Notes: generated by a model not told the origin, from the sequence alone. A stretch of DNA of 64,000 bases from Osedax fenrisi (GCA_964019155.1 OZ025243.1:35339744-35403743); one strand, 5' to 3'. Positions 1 through 11,710 are shown, numbered from the stretch's first letter. Made by a program: numbers and translations.

Positions 1-234
1 ACTGTAGCCTATCGTTTAGCTATGTGTATTTCTGAATTTCCTCTCACATCGAGTTGTCAACTTTTCATGAACAGAGTTAATATTCTTATTATCGCATTGA
101 TATACGTATATAACTGGTAATACACATTTATTTAATGTATTATTTACAATATCAGTTCTACTGCATTCATGTATATATAATACTAATGTGATTATGAATC
201 AACATAGTAGATATTCATAAATATAATTAATTAT
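1..234. other. AT-rich edge, no gene seen
   Basis: AT-rich non-coding sequence. I see no open frame, RNA gene or element terminus. Confidence 0.5.
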
Positions 235-740
235 AACATGCACGCAATTATTTGTTATTGAATTTATGTTTTAATAGTAATATTAAATTTAAATTTAAAC
301 TTTATAGTAATTATATTAAAAGTGTATATTATTATGTAATATTTAGTTATTATAAGTATGTATATAATCTAATGGAATCATAAATCCTTAATCTATATCA
401 ATGATACACAAACAACGTATGACATATTTTAAAGTAAAATCTATTTTGATTGGATATCATAAATCATATGGTGTCGGTATTAGGGTAATTTAGGGGTCGG
501 TATTAGGAAAATCATATGGATATTTTAAATATTAAGATATTATATTAAGATATTTTGGTTAATAGTTATTCGCATTGTATTATTGTTATAATAGTTATAA
601 ACATTTTATTGTTCTACAATATGTATTTAAAAAACGTTATTATTCAAATATTTAAAAAGTTAAAACAGAATATTATATTTTATCAAATAACAATTGTAGG
701 ATTGAATATTTTGTAAAACAATATACTTATTCATATTTAT
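235..740. repeat. Dispersed repeat, inverted counterpart of 48960-49500
   Basis: Read on the opposite strand, 48,960-49,500 matches this stretch over several hundred bases. The match includes the run around 365-470 and two copies of a GGGGTCGGTATTAGG motif at about 475-508. The right half (from about 550) is also the left part of repeat R1, which recurs in direct orientation at 16,020. No coding potential is visible. Confidence 0.7.
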
Positions 741-1406
741 CATTAAATTGCTAACAGTTCATGTATATATAATTGTTTGATATATCTTATAATTACTGAG
801 ATACGAGAGGGGGTCGGTAATCGGAGACTTTCCCCTAAATACTATAGTATTTAGATATCATATAATCTATAGATTTGACATGGTAAATCATAATATAGAT
901 TTTAATATAGTTTTAATTGTGATATATATATATATATTACAATTTAAACTTAATAACATTCTATATTATGGTTACACCATAATCCATCTAGTAGGTATAT
1001 AATATATATTATATATGCCTAAATGTAGATATTTATAAAATAAATATTGGTATATATTATATATTCATATAATTACAAATATTATATAATAATATAACTT
1101 ATAATGTACATTCATTTTTTATTAAATTTAGAATTATAATAAAATATATGACATATATCCTATTCTATAGATTTATATTACTAAACTAATAAATACAACA
1201 GATAAAAACAATCGTAATAATTGTTCTTGTAAATCCACCAATATGATATTTATTTATAATTAATAATGTTTTAGTATAAATATTGAGGTAATGGGTTAAT
1301 AATAAAACAAAGACCATAACTAATAGATGTTACTGTTTATATTAATAATTATACCATTACCTCAATATACACACTACACCATTACTAAATAGTGTCTGCA
1401 CCAGTA

Positions 1407-1445
<39 letters not shown>

Positions 1446-1610
1446 TCCCTGTATACTCCCTCAAACCGATTATGTTTACTTTATTTAGATCATTTTCTCT
1501 ATCTTGAAGCTTGTGCACATATTTCATATTAGTAAGTAAATAGTTCATTATTTTGAATTCATATATTAATATATATATATATATATTAATTATTTAAAAA
1601 TAAAATCTAT
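550..1610. repeat. Repeat R1, copy 1
   Basis: About 1 kb that is near-identical to 16,020-17,063. The GC-rich core at 807-835 (GGGGGTCGGTAATCGG, then AGACTTTCCCC) stands out in the AT-rich background. Shorter R1 pieces lie at 27,300-27,457, 40,230-40,470 and, inverted, at 48,960-49,250. No open frame is visible. It may be a non-autonomous DNA element, but I could not fix its termini. Confidence 0.7.
1555..1577 (+). other. Empty target site of the Helitron
   Basis: The sequence GAATTCATATA|TTAATATATA is uninterrupted here. In the paralogous copy the same GAATTCATATA is followed by the Helitron 5' end (TC at 17,064), and TTAATATATA follows the Helitron 3' end (CTAG ending at 23,356). The insertion point is between 1565 and 1566, an A/T dinucleotide as expected for Helitrons, with no target duplication. 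Confidence 0.85.
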
Positions 1611-1876
1611 TTAAGACAATACAAACGTAATACGAGATTATATAGTATTGTTATTACATATATACGTTTACATATATATAATATATAACTATTGTAGGTA
1701 ACAATAATATCATATTGTTGGATTTATAAGAACAATTGTATATATATATATATATATATATTATCGCATGATAATGTATTAAACTTCACTTCCTGATGGC
1801 TAGCTAGCGTGCCGCAGTTTTCACTCTTCCGATCTTCGCTCTAACGCACGATTCACGTACGATTTAGCTTCTCGAG

Positions 1877-2068
1877 TTAGCTCCGTACCTTAGAGAATGA
1901 ATCTCCCTCCGCTGGAAACTTGCGCTCCAGTCTCCGTAGCAGTTCATCCTCTGAAGAGGAACTAGATTCTTACTCGTGACCTTCACTCTCGGGTGCATCT
2001 TCATATGAAGAATAAGAACCGGTTGCGGATGATTCTTAAGATGACGAGAAAGAAGTTGAACAGATTTG
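1877..2068 (-). pseudogene. R2 acidic exon-like stretch, copy A
   Basis: On the minus strand one frame reads a Ser/Glu-rich acidic segment ending in a motif like SSSSSEDELLRRLERKFPAE and then a stop. In this copy two stop codons break the frame, while copy D (23,680-23,871) is open for 63 codons. An 89-residue open frame on the same strand (1864-2133) is out of frame with it and is not open in the other copies. I do not recognise the family. An acidic Ser-rich tail would fit a nuclear or transposon protein, but that is a guess. Confidence 0.35.
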
Positions 2069-2273
2069 TTAGTGACGTTTATCTTGTTCATAGCATGCAA
2101 ATCCCTATAGACAGTTGGATTACTTAACTTCAATATTAATAAACTTCAATTGAATGCTTTATATATTTAAAATTAAATCGTAACTATATGATTCAAAATT
2201 ATTATAAGTGAGGATTATATAATATATTTATGAAATATATATATGACATTCAATTTAAGTTTATGGTATATAT

Positions 2274-2280
<7 letters not shown>

Positions 2281-2334
<54 letters not shown>
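2281..2334. repeat. (TA)n microsatellite
   Basis: TA/TG-interrupted dinucleotide tract between the two exon-like blocks of R2 copy A. In this copy it runs into the Q-rich block, and a missing T there removes the usual stop codon. Confidence 0.9.
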
Positions 2335-2338
<4 letters not shown>

Positions 2339-2341
2339 GTA

Positions 2342-2491
2342 TAGTTCTTGGTATTGCTGTTGTTTAGTCGAATACTGATAATTTGGAGGCATTTGTTGCT
2401 GATGTACATGTTCCCATGATACAGGTCTACTAGTGGTACTATCAGAGGTTCCCACCTTATTCTGTTTCGATGTTATCACGTGACTCTTTGG
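2342..2491 (-). pseudogene. R2 Gln-rich exon-like stretch, copy A
   Basis: A 50-codon minus-strand frame with a peptide containing SWEHVHQQQMPPNYQYSTKQ. The same frame recurs in all four R2 copies and ends in TAA directly after YQEL in three of them (7588, 10847, 24520). Here one T is missing from GGGGTTATAG, so the stop is lost and the frame runs into the TA tract. The upstream edge is a TAA at 2492-2494, as in the other copies, so this may be an internal or last exon. Function unknown. The conserved frame and protein-like composition are what I see; gene capture by an element is inference. Confidence 0.4.
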
Positions 2492-3158
2492 TTATCTTCT
2501 GTGGTTTGTCATTATTAATTTCGTCAGCTGACAAATTCCCGTATATATATATATGTATATATACATATATATTTATAATAAATAACTTCTAATACGTAAT
2601 AATAATTATTATTATAATTATATATATATATATATTGGATATATATTATAGTAATTATTATTATTATATATAGGGGATATATATTATAATAATATTTAGC
2701 ATTATATATAGGTATATATATATTATAATAACTATTATTATATATAGGGGATATATATTATAATATATATTATTATTATTTATTGGAATTTGTAGTCATG
2801 CAGCAATACATATAATATATGTCATATATGTATTTATAATAAAAAAATATGTATATAATTATTCCGATTATTATTTTTCTAACTGGATTCACAATATAAT
2901 TTGTATCTTTGTTTTTTTTAAGATATTTATATATATATATATATATTTATATATATTCTATTTTGTATTATTAGTAGGGATAATATAAAATTAAACACTA
3001 ATAATTTTCATATTTGATAAGTCAGACATCCAGGTAGTCGAACAAAGTGTCAAAGTCACATGTTTTAAAAGTTTTATAATAAAATATATGTATAAAAGTA
3101 TACGGCTTATATTTTTCTAACGGGATTCACATATTAATTTGTATCTTAGGTGTTGTTA

Positions 3159-3211
<53 letters not shown>

Positions 3212-3339
3212 GTGTTACTTCTACGTGAATTTTTGATAAGTCAGACATCTGGGTAGTTTTAGAAAAGTGCCTAAGTCACATGCTATAATGTATTTAACAT
3301 GGGGTGAGTCATACATGTCTCACAAAACTAATTAAATAA

Positions 3340-4290
3340 GTCCGACATAGAGGACATATATCAATGTCCTGTGGCACTCGCTATAATAGATAGTACTCGG
3401 TGAATATTGCATCTTAGTATTTGTATTTTAGAATACTTATTAAAAAGTATAAACACTTATCTCGGATTTTTATATTATGATATCAAAATTATATATTATC
3501 AGTTATAATACTACTGTTAAATATCGGTGAAACATGGTACGTGAGGGGTTTTAGGTCGATAGATCCGAATTTGTTATCACTTATCACCCTTTATAATAAA
3601 AGAATACAATTTTACTTAAATTAACATTTTCGAATATTTATTATAATGATATGATAATATGTAATACACATATAATTTTAATTAATTATATATTATATAA
3701 GCAACATGTGACCATTAATTCTACGCTATTTATTACAATAATACAGCAGAAAATATACTTTTTACATAATGATAATATTATTTAATATATTTTTCTTAAC
3801 TTATTTGGTAATATTAATATATACAGTTCGTTAATGTAAAACATATTCATATCTATTACATTGGTATTATATTTGCGTCGACCAAAACCCCGTCATGATA
3901 TCGATCAAAACCCCAGCTGGGGTTTTGCGATATCGCATATGGTATTATTATGTTATATTTATTCAATTATTAATTAATTTTTTTGATTGATTTGATTCAT
4001 TTTATGTAGATTATTGTCATTTTAATCTAATAACAAAAATGTAAAGAAAATATAATTATTTGCGTTGTCATTTACCATTAATTATACGCTATATTTTACA
4101 TTGATATAGAATAAAATGCACTTTTTGCATAATCATAATATTATTCAATATATTTAATTTTTATAACATTTTTCTTAAAATATTAGGTGACATAACACAC
4201 AGTTCGTTAAATATGTTCATATCTATTACAGATCATCTGTAGCAGATGTGATTATATTGGCATCGACCAATATTAGAAATTATATTGAGT
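3340..4290. repeat. Duplicated segment, direct copy at 42,035-42,938
   Basis: From about 3,368 to 4,276 the sequence matches 42,038-42,938 with small differences. No gene is visible. The homology ends at GACCAA, exactly where the tail of a non-LTR element begins in the other copy (42,940). This supports an insertion there. Confidence 0.75.
3906..3927. other. 22-bp perfect palindrome
   Basis: The arms CAAAACCCCAG and CTGGGGTTTTG abut without a loop. They are flanked by near-complementary GATATCGAT and CGATATCGC, which extends a cruciform-capable structure to about 40 bases. The paralogous copy at about 42,605 keeps only the left arm. Confidence 0.85.
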
Positions 4291-5090
4291 ATTTAAAAAT
4301 ACGTTTTTTTAAATGTATTATATTAAAATTAATATAGAATATTATTATAAAAATAACTATTAGTTTAATATTTATTGAGTTTATAATTAAGTTAGGGTTT
4401 GAACTGAAGCTAGGGTACTACTTTCTCAAGTTAAAGTCTAGCGATATATATTCATTTACACTATAGAATACTTTATATAACAATGCATATGATTAAAGTA
4501 TATATTATAAGTTATTATATAGGTTATTATATAAGTTATTATATAACCTATAGTAAGTGTTATGTGTTATTTACGTGGATGTGAAGATAATTTTACAAAT
4601 ATATATATATAAATGTACACGAGGATATGGTGGAAACTGTTATATACTGCACAGTAATATAAATATGTTAATACTATCAATATGGCATACACACCATCGT
4701 ATATTAATTTATTATTTTATTAAATTAAATAACCAATTATTAATACAATAAAATATGTGATATATATATATATATTACACATCCTAACCGTATTATCTTT
4801 TACAAGATGTATAATTTTACATTCACTTATTTCAATATTGTCTTGTAATACCTATAAATATGATGAGTTATTTATAAATACCCATTATTCAATACTCGTA
4901 TTTAATCATGTTTAACTCGGATCCTACTGAAAAACTGGGGGAAACTGATTCAAACTTGGATCTAGGTAGTGTAAACTTGTATTTAACCCATCCATATTTA
5001 ACTAGTTGAATCTTGGATAATTATATCCTAGTTTAATCAAGGTTATTTTTGTCAACTGAGATCAACTTGGATTTATCTGATCCATATTTC
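4291..5090. other. AT-rich region without a recognisable gene
   Basis: Only short AT-driven frames occur. The parts around 4,395-4,500 resemble 50,575-50,680, and 4,775-4,815 resembles 48,598-48,640, so much of this is also repeated. The stretch 4,905-5,090 contains several AACTTGGAT-like words. Confidence 0.4.
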
Positions 5091-5094
5091 GATA

Positions 5095-5132
5095 GGGTTC
5101 TAGCTACAGTTCTAGCTAGAACCCTATCCTTC
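5095..5132. other. Inverted repeat, 15-bp arms
   Basis: GATAGGGTTCTAGCT and AGCTAGAACCCTATC are perfect complements around an 8-base loop. The right arm begins a segment found inverted at 47,380-47,640, so the hairpin sits at a rearrangement boundary. Confidence 0.85.
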
Positions 5133-5345
5133 TATTTGCATACTATATTAACCTCTTCTTTCAAACATAATATTTTATGTAATTATCGGCCTACTTCATA
5201 TTATTAGTAACATTCTAAAAAGAATAGTTGTCCATCATATAAATAGGTTTATGCCACTAAACCCCTGATATCATGATGTCCTGAAATGTGCATTACGTAA
5301 ATTTCACTAGACTGAAACAGCCCTCCTTCAAATTTGTAACAATAT
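5125..5345 (-). repeat. Segment present in inverted orientation at 47,380-47,640
   Basis: From the CCTATCCTTCTATTTGCATA motif to the block with CCCTCCTTCAAAT, this matches the reverse complement of 47,380-47,640. At the other locus the segment adjoins the 5' side of a minus-strand non-LTR endonuclease, so it is probably part of that element's 5' region. The sequence to its right (from 5,360) is in direct orientation at both loci. Confidence 0.65.
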
Positions 5346-5359
5346 ATATATATATGCCA

Positions 5360-6130
5360 AAATATATTTTATTATATATAAATATTAATATGGTAAGATT
5401 ATATATCAATTGGGCAGGTATAGAGGGTCGAATGGGGGGATTAGTGGGAAGTATTTGAGTAAAGATAACTGGAAAAAACTGTAGTGTATATATTTGATAG
5501 TATTTAGGAGGTAAGAGGGACACGTAAATGCGAAATCGGGGGAAGACAAAATTAGTCAATGACTTATATATAATTGTTACTGGGAATAGGCATATATGGT
5601 GGTAGAATAGAATATATATATATATAATTATAAATAATATATTAATAATTATTAACCACATTATTCTCGAGACTTTCATCATGTAAAGATATTACCTTTA
5701 TCGTAGTATCTAGTAATTCCTATGAATTCAATTACTATATAACATATGATAATAATTAAAGTAAAATAGTGGTTTATGTTAATGACACTGAATGATAAAA
5801 TTGTAAATATAATTACAAATTGAATATTCATACTATTTATATATTAAAATGAATACATAATAATAATGTTATATTTATAATATTGATATATAGATAAATA
5901 GGTATATATAATTTAAAATATATATATACTAATTAATACCGTGTCATCAACATCAACATAAACATCATCATAATATTATATTTAATATTAATAACCAAGT
6001 TACACTTTTTTAAATCCACAACTGATATTGACAGTTCATTCATGTGTACTTTTAATAGCTATAATTCAATTAAATGTATTTGAATATAATATAATGAATA
6101 TTTAATATATATATATATAATAGCTGTAAT
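5360..6130. repeat. Direct duplicate of 47,645-48,360
   Basis: About 750 bases, near-identical between the two loci, including the (ATC)-rich stretch at about 5,945-5,970. A minus-strand open frame here (5293-5682) is interrupted and shifted in the other copy, so I do not call it a gene. Confidence 0.7.
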
Positions 6131-6233
6131 TTATAACTATTGTAAATATACTATATAACTATTGTAGGTAACAACAATATAAATCCAACAATATGATATT
6201 GTTGTTACCTACAATAGTTATATATTATTGTTC

Positions 6234-6269
<36 letters not shown>

Positions 6270-6333
6270 ATAATTGTTCTTATAAATCCAACAATATGAT
6301 ATTGTTGTTACTTACAATAGTTATATATTACAG

Positions 6334-6338
<5 letters not shown>

Positions 6339-6422
<84 letters not shown>
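6339..6422. repeat. (TA)n microsatellite
   Basis: Nearly pure TA over about 80 bases with one TTA interruption. It creates a spurious poly-Tyr/Ile frame. Confidence 0.95.
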
Positions 6423-6427
<5 letters not shown>

Positions 6428-6607
6428 ACATCTATGTATACATATATGTATATATATATATATATATATAATACTATTTTAAATAAACTTAATAAATCAT
6501 GATAATGTATTAAACATAACTTCCTGTTGGATGGCTAGCATGGTGCAGTTTTCACTCTTCCGATCTTCGCTCTAACGCACGATTCACGTACGATTCAGCT
6601 TCTCGAG

Positions 6608-6799
6608 TTAGCTCCGTACCTTGGAGAGAGTATCTCCCTCCGCTGGAAACTTGCGCTCCAGTCTCCGTATCGATTCATCCTCTGAAAAGGAACTAGATTC
6701 TTTCTCGTGACCTTCACTCTCGGGTGCATCTTAATATGAAGAAGAAAAACAGGTTGCGAATAATTCTGAAGATTACATGGAATAAGTTGAACATATTTG
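6608..6799 (-). pseudogene. R2 acidic exon-like stretch, copy B
   Basis: Minus-strand frame ending in SEDESIRRLERKFPAEGD and then TAA at 6608-6610. Two upstream in-frame stops make it a broken version of the 63-codon stretch in copy D. Differences from copies A and D are mainly single substitutions and not frame shifts. Confidence 0.35.
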
Positions 6800-7387
6800 T
6801 TGTTACGCCTATTTTGAGATCATCTCCTCTTACCTCCATGTCAACTTTGCACATAATATCTGTAGATGTATTGCATTATATATCATCACCATGTTCAATA
6901 TTGAAGTCACTTCTAACTCGTATTCTATTATGAAGGCCATTCTTTAATTCGAATCCTTCCATTACCGAGTTAAACAAGTTGGGTATTACATGGTAGATTC
7001 TCTTGTTCATAGAATGAAAATCCCTATAGACAGTTGGATTACTTTATTCCAAAATTAATAAACTTCAATTGAATGCTTTATATATGTAAAATTAAATAGT
7101 AACTATATAATTAAAAATTATTATAAGTGTGGATTATATAATATATTTATAAAATATATTGACATTCAATTGAAGTTTATGGTATATATGATATATACGA
7201 CACTATTTGGGTATACATAAAAAAAATATTAACTAATATTCAATAAACAAACTTTTATATTAATTTTAGTAATATCTGACTCTAATTATTATTTAGAATA
7301 TTAGTTATATCATATTATTTAGAATATATTATAAAAAATGGATAACTTTATCAATGTTTGCAATATATATATATATATATATGTATG

Positions 7388-7389
7388 TA

Positions 7390-7462
<73 letters not shown>

Positions 7463-7472
7463 ATATATATAT
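7388..7472. repeat. (TA)n microsatellite
   Basis: About 85 bases of TA with a single TTA interruption, in the central spacer of R2 copy B. Confidence 0.9.
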
Positions 7473-7587
7473 GTATAATATTGTATGACTAATAAGTTAT
7501 ATTAGCCAATGGTAATATGTATCCATACCAATTAAAATGTTCCTTATATGAGTGTTTAGTTTGCATCACGTTATATAGGTGTAGGGG

Positions 7588-7740
7588 TTATAGTTCTTGG
7601 TATTGCTGTTGTTTAGTCGAATACTGGTAATTTGGAGGCATTTGTTGCTGATGTACATGTTCCCATGATACAGGTCTACCAGTGGTACTACCAGAGGTTC
7701 CCACCTTATTCTGTTTCGATGTTATCACGTGACTCTTTTG
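7588..7740 (-). pseudogene. R2 Gln-rich exon-like stretch, copy B
   Basis: Fifty open codons on the minus strand from 7740 down to 7591, stop TAA at 7588-7590. The peptide contains SWEHVHQQQMPPNYQYSTKQ and ends YQEL. This block is the best conserved part of R2. No start codon defines it and no family is recognised. Confidence 0.4.
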
Positions 7741-8348
7741 TTATCTTCTGTGGATTGTTATTTTTAATTTAGTCAGCTGATAAAGTGTCGTATATATATT
7801 TACATATTTATAATAAACAACGTCTAATACATAATAGTAATACTTTTTATTATATTAATATATATTATAATAATTGGGGTATATATTATAATAAATATTA
7901 TTATCATATATAGGGGAATTATATTATAGTAATTATTGTTATCATAGATATGGGATATATATTATAATAATAATTTGTATTATATATATGGGATATTATT
8001 ATAATAATAATTATTATTATATATAGGGGATTTATATTATAGTAATTATTATTATCATATATATATATATATGGGATATATATTATTATAATAATTAGTA
8101 TTATATATAGGGGATATTATTATAATAATTATTTTTATTATATATATGGTGTATATATTATAGTAATTATTATTATTATATATAGGAGATATATATTATA
8201 ATAATTATTATTATTTATTAGGATTTGTATTTATGCAGCAATAAATATATGTACGTATAATAAAATATATGAATATAATTATTTGTCTTATTATTTTTCT
8301 AAATGGCTTCACAATAAAAAAATTTTCTTTTTTTTGTTATATAAAATA

Positions 8349-8394
<46 letters not shown>

Positions 8395-8559
8395 TATTTG
8401 TTATTATCATTAGTACCGGCAATATAAAAGTAAAACCTAATACAGTGACTTTTTGATAAGTCAGACACCCGAGTAGTTGGAGAAAAGTGCCAAAGTCACA
8501 TACTATACTATACACTGTAATAAGTAAATGGTATTTAAGGTGTGCTTATAATAGAACCC

Positions 8560-9075
8560 TTTTGATGGTTTTCTGCAGTGAAATTTTTAGAATACTATAT
8601 TAAGGGTTTTCTATTATCGGATTTAAGAATACCATTTAGATGGTTTTCCACAGTAGAAATTAAGAATACCATTTATATGGTTTTCCACAGTAGAAATTAA
8701 GAATACCATTTATATGGTTTTCTGCAGTAGAAATTAAGAATACCATTTAGAGGGTTTTCCACAGTAGAAATTAAAAATACCATTTAGAGGGTTTTCCACA
8801 TTAGAAATTAAGAATACCATTTAGATGGTTTTCTGCAGTATAAATAAGAATACCATTTAGAGGGTTTTCCACAGTAGAAATTAAGAATACCATTTATATG
8901 GTTTTCTGCAGTAGAAAATAAGAATACCATTTAGAGGGTTTTCCACAGTAGAAATTAAGAATACCATTTATATGGTTTTCTGCAGTAGAAATTAAGAATA
9001 CCATTTAGAGGGTTTTCCTCAGTAGAAATTAATAATACCATCTAGAGGATTTTACACAGTAAAAATTAAGAATAT
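8560..9075. repeat. 37-bp minisatellite, block 1
   Basis: About a dozen tandem copies of a 37-38-bp unit, roughly AAGAATACCATTTAGAGGG followed by TTTTCCACAGTAGAAATT. Two variants partly alternate: one has ATATGG and CTGCAG, the other AGAGGG and CCACAG, giving a 74-bp higher-order period. In the first variant the unit contains two small dyads (ACCAT/ATGGT and TTTCT/AGAAA). Confidence 0.9.
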
Positions 9076-9634
9076 CCCAATATTCAACTTACATCAATAA
9101 CTTAAGTTGTTGATATAAGTTGAACATAATTTTATATGTAAAATAAATATTAGTATATTAGCGTAGTATTGTAGCAAAATATTAACTTATATATTATATA
9201 ATTTCATTTAAGTTAGATTTAAAACTTAAATTTAATAAAAAAATAATTTTAATATTGAATAAAATATTTAATCAATATGCAATTGCGATATATTCAATAT
9301 TGGGCAATTAGTTCAACATGATTTCCATTTATATTATCAATATAATTATGATTACAATTGTAGTTCATGAGTCACCTGAATTGTATTATGATAATGTAGC
9401 AAAATACATAGGATTACATACACTATTTTAGTTTTTAAAATAATATTTTATTTATTAAAAACAGTATATTTACTTAAATATTAATTTAAAATAATAATTA
9501 TTAATTGATTTACATACATAAAAAATAAATCAATATTTCAAAATAATTAAAAGATATAATATTTTATTTTTTCTATAATAAAAGAATTATATAAACTTAA
9601 TAATAATACTTAAGTCGTGTAAAATGCCATATGA
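9076..9634. other. AT-rich spacer between minisatellite blocks
   Basis: Non-repetitive AT-rich sequence of about 560 bases splitting the minisatellite. I see no open frame and no clear terminal repeats. Confidence 0.5.
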
Positions 9635-10215
9635 TTTGAAGATGGTTTTCCATAGTAGAATTAAGAATACCTTTTAGAGGGTTTTCCACAGTAGAAATTA
9701 AGAATACCATTTATATGGTTTTCTAGGGTAGAAATTAAGAATACATTTTGATGGTTTTCTGCAGTAGAAATTAAGAATACCATTTAGAGGGTTTTCCACA
9801 GTAGAAATTAAGAATACCATTTATATGGTTTTCTAGGGTAGAAATTAAGAATACCATTAAGAGGGTTTTCTACAGTAGAAATTAAGAATACCATTTATAT
9901 GGTTTTCTGCAGTAGAAATTAAGAATACCATTTAGAGGGTTTTCCACAGTAGAAATTAAGAATACCATTTATATGGTTTTCTGCATTAGAAATTAAGAAT
10001 ACCATTTATATGGTTTTCTGCAGTAGAAATTAAGAATACCATTTAGATGGTTTTCCACAGTAGAAATTAGAATACCATTTATATGGTTTTCCACCATAGA
10101 AATTTAGAATACCATTTAGAGGGTTTTATACAGTCGGTTTCACAGAATACCATTTAGACGGTTTTAAATAAATATTTTTTTTAAATACCATTTAGATGGT
10201 TTTCTGCAGTAAACA
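9635..10215. repeat. 37-bp minisatellite, block 2
   Basis: About 15 more copies of the same 37-bp unit in the same orientation, again mixing the ATATGG/CTGCAG and AGAGGG/CCACAG variants. A few units have CTAGGG in place of CTGCAG. The array ends just where R2 copy C starts. Confidence 0.9.
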
Positions 10216-10234
10216 GCAGTCTAGAAAACCATTA

Positions 10235-11710
10235 TTTTTAACAGTGTATCCTATTCTCTCCTTATCAACTTCGCACTGCATATCTGTAGATGTATTGCAT
10301 TCAAGTCATCATCGTATTCAATATTGAAGTCACCTCTAACTAATATCTTATTCTGAAGGTCGTTCTATAATTCGAAGCCTTCCTTTACCGAGTTGCATAC
10401 GTTGGGTATTACATGGTAGATTATCTTGTTCATAGTATGCAAATCCATATAGACAGTTGGATTACTTTACTCCAAAATTAATTAACTTCAATTGAATGCT
10501 TTATATATGTAAAATTAAATAGTAACTATATAATCCAAAATTATTATATAATATATTTATGAAATATATACATATGACATTCAATTGAAATTTATTGAAA
10601 AAATATAAATATATATGTATACAACAATTGTAATGAAATATCTACAATTAAAACATTATTCAATTATTTATATATACATAAATATGATTCATACATTTAT
10701 ATATATATATTATACAATATAGAGTATTATATATAAAAATATATGAATCATAATGTATGAATAATAAGTTATATCAGTCAATGGTAATATGTATCCATAC
10801 CAATTGAAATGTGTTGAGTTTGCATCACGTGATATATGTGTAGGGGTTATAGTTCTTGGTATTGCTGTTGTTTAGTCGAATACTGATAATTTGGAGGCAT
10901 TTGTTGCTGATGTACATGTTAACATGATACAGGTCTACCAGTGGTACTACCAGAGGTTCCCTCCTTATTCTGTTTCGATGTTATCACGTGACTCTTTTAT
11001 TATCTTCTGTGGTTTGTTATTTTTAATTTCGTCAGCTGACAAATTGTCGTATATATATTTACATATTTATAATAAACAATGTATAATACATAATAGTAAT
11101 AATTTGTATTATATATATATATTATAATAATTGGGGTATATATTATAATAAATATTATTATCAAATATAAGGGATTTATTTTATAGTAATTATTATTATC
11201 ATAGATATGGGATATATATTATAATAATAATTAGTATTATATATAGGGGATATTATTATAATAATAATTATTATTATATATATGGGGTATATATTATAGT
11301 AATTATTATTATTATATATAGGAGATATATATTATAATAATTATTATTATTTATTGGAATTTGTAGTTATGCAGCAATACATATATGTATTTTTAATAAA
11401 ATATATGTATATAATTATACGGCTTATTATTTTTCTAACGGGATTCACAATATAATTTGTATCTTTTGGTTTTTTTAAGATATATATACATATATATATA
11501 TATATATATTCTATTATTTATTAATAGTAGTAGTTGTAATATATAATTAACAGTTTTAATTTAAAACCTAATACAGTGAATTTTTGATAAATCAGATATC
11601 CGAGTATACTATAGTTTGAGAAAAATGCCAAAGTCACTTGCTATACTGTATACATGTAAATATATTTAACATGGGATGAGTCATACATGTCTCGGGAACA
11701 ACACTAATTA
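10235..11710 (-). repeat. Repeat R2, copy C (left-truncated)
   Basis: Begins at the equivalent of 6,820 in copy B, so it lacks the acidic block, but carries the middle part, the Gln-rich block (10,850-10,996) and the TATAGGGGATAT repeats. It continues into a segment (to about 12,960) that is shared with 25,200-26,410. Confidence 0.65.
10847..10996 (-). pseudogene. R2 Gln-rich exon-like stretch, copy C
   Basis: Same minus-strand frame as at 7588-7740, with stop TAA at 10847-10849. The first codon of the block is changed to a stop (10,997-10,999) and CCC is replaced by AAC in the middle, otherwise it is unchanged. Confidence 0.35.

Larger units (their letters stand above)
1680..3330 (-). repeat. 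Repeat R2, copy A
   Basis: Middle-repetitive unit of about 1.6 kb, also found at about 6,150-8,540, 10,235-11,710 (left-truncated) and 23,380-25,330. It is GC-richer than its surroundings at 1,795-2,110 and 2,335-2,545. Those two blocks read as short protein-like stretches on the minus strand and are listed separately. The rest is AT-rich, with repeated TATAGGGGATATATATTATAA-like blocks at about 2,630-2,790. I recognise no terminal repeats, so the mobile-element class is unknown. Confidence 0.65.
6150..8540 (-). repeat. Repeat R2, copy B
   Basis: The longest R2 copy. It begins with an inverted pair of CAATATGATATTGTTGTTACC-type blocks (about 6,165-6,320), carries the acidic block (6,608-6,799), a longer middle part (6,820-7,080), the Gln-rich block (7,591-7,740) and the TATAGGGGATAT repeats (7,860-8,210). 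Two long TA tracts expand it (6,339-6,422 and about 7,388-7,472). Confidence 0.65.

Noticed and set aside
1826..1842. CTCTTCCGATCT matches the 3' end of a common Illumina adapter
   Set aside because: The 12 bases lie inside R2 and recur in three R2 copies with the same long flanks on both sides, so they are genomic and not adapter contamination.
4395..4500. Possible tRNA-like or structured RNA from a semi-conserved block (also 50,575-50,680)
   Set aside because: No cloverleaf arms or GGTTCGA-type T-loop. It behaves as a dispersed repeat.
5293..5682. 129-codon minus-strand frame conserved at a second locus
   Set aside because: In the duplicate at 47,686-47,904 the frame is shifted and shortened, so the similarity is DNA duplication and not protein conservation.
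6296..6502. Open frames of Tyr-Ile repeats (also 12,243-12,428, 12,957-13,145, 62,231-62,413)
   Set aside because: They are translations of TA microsatellites and have no independent coding support.
8560..10215. Regular repeats resembling a CRISPR array
   Set aside because: Whole units of 37-38 bp are tandem with no unique spacers, in a eukaryotic context. It is a minisatellite.
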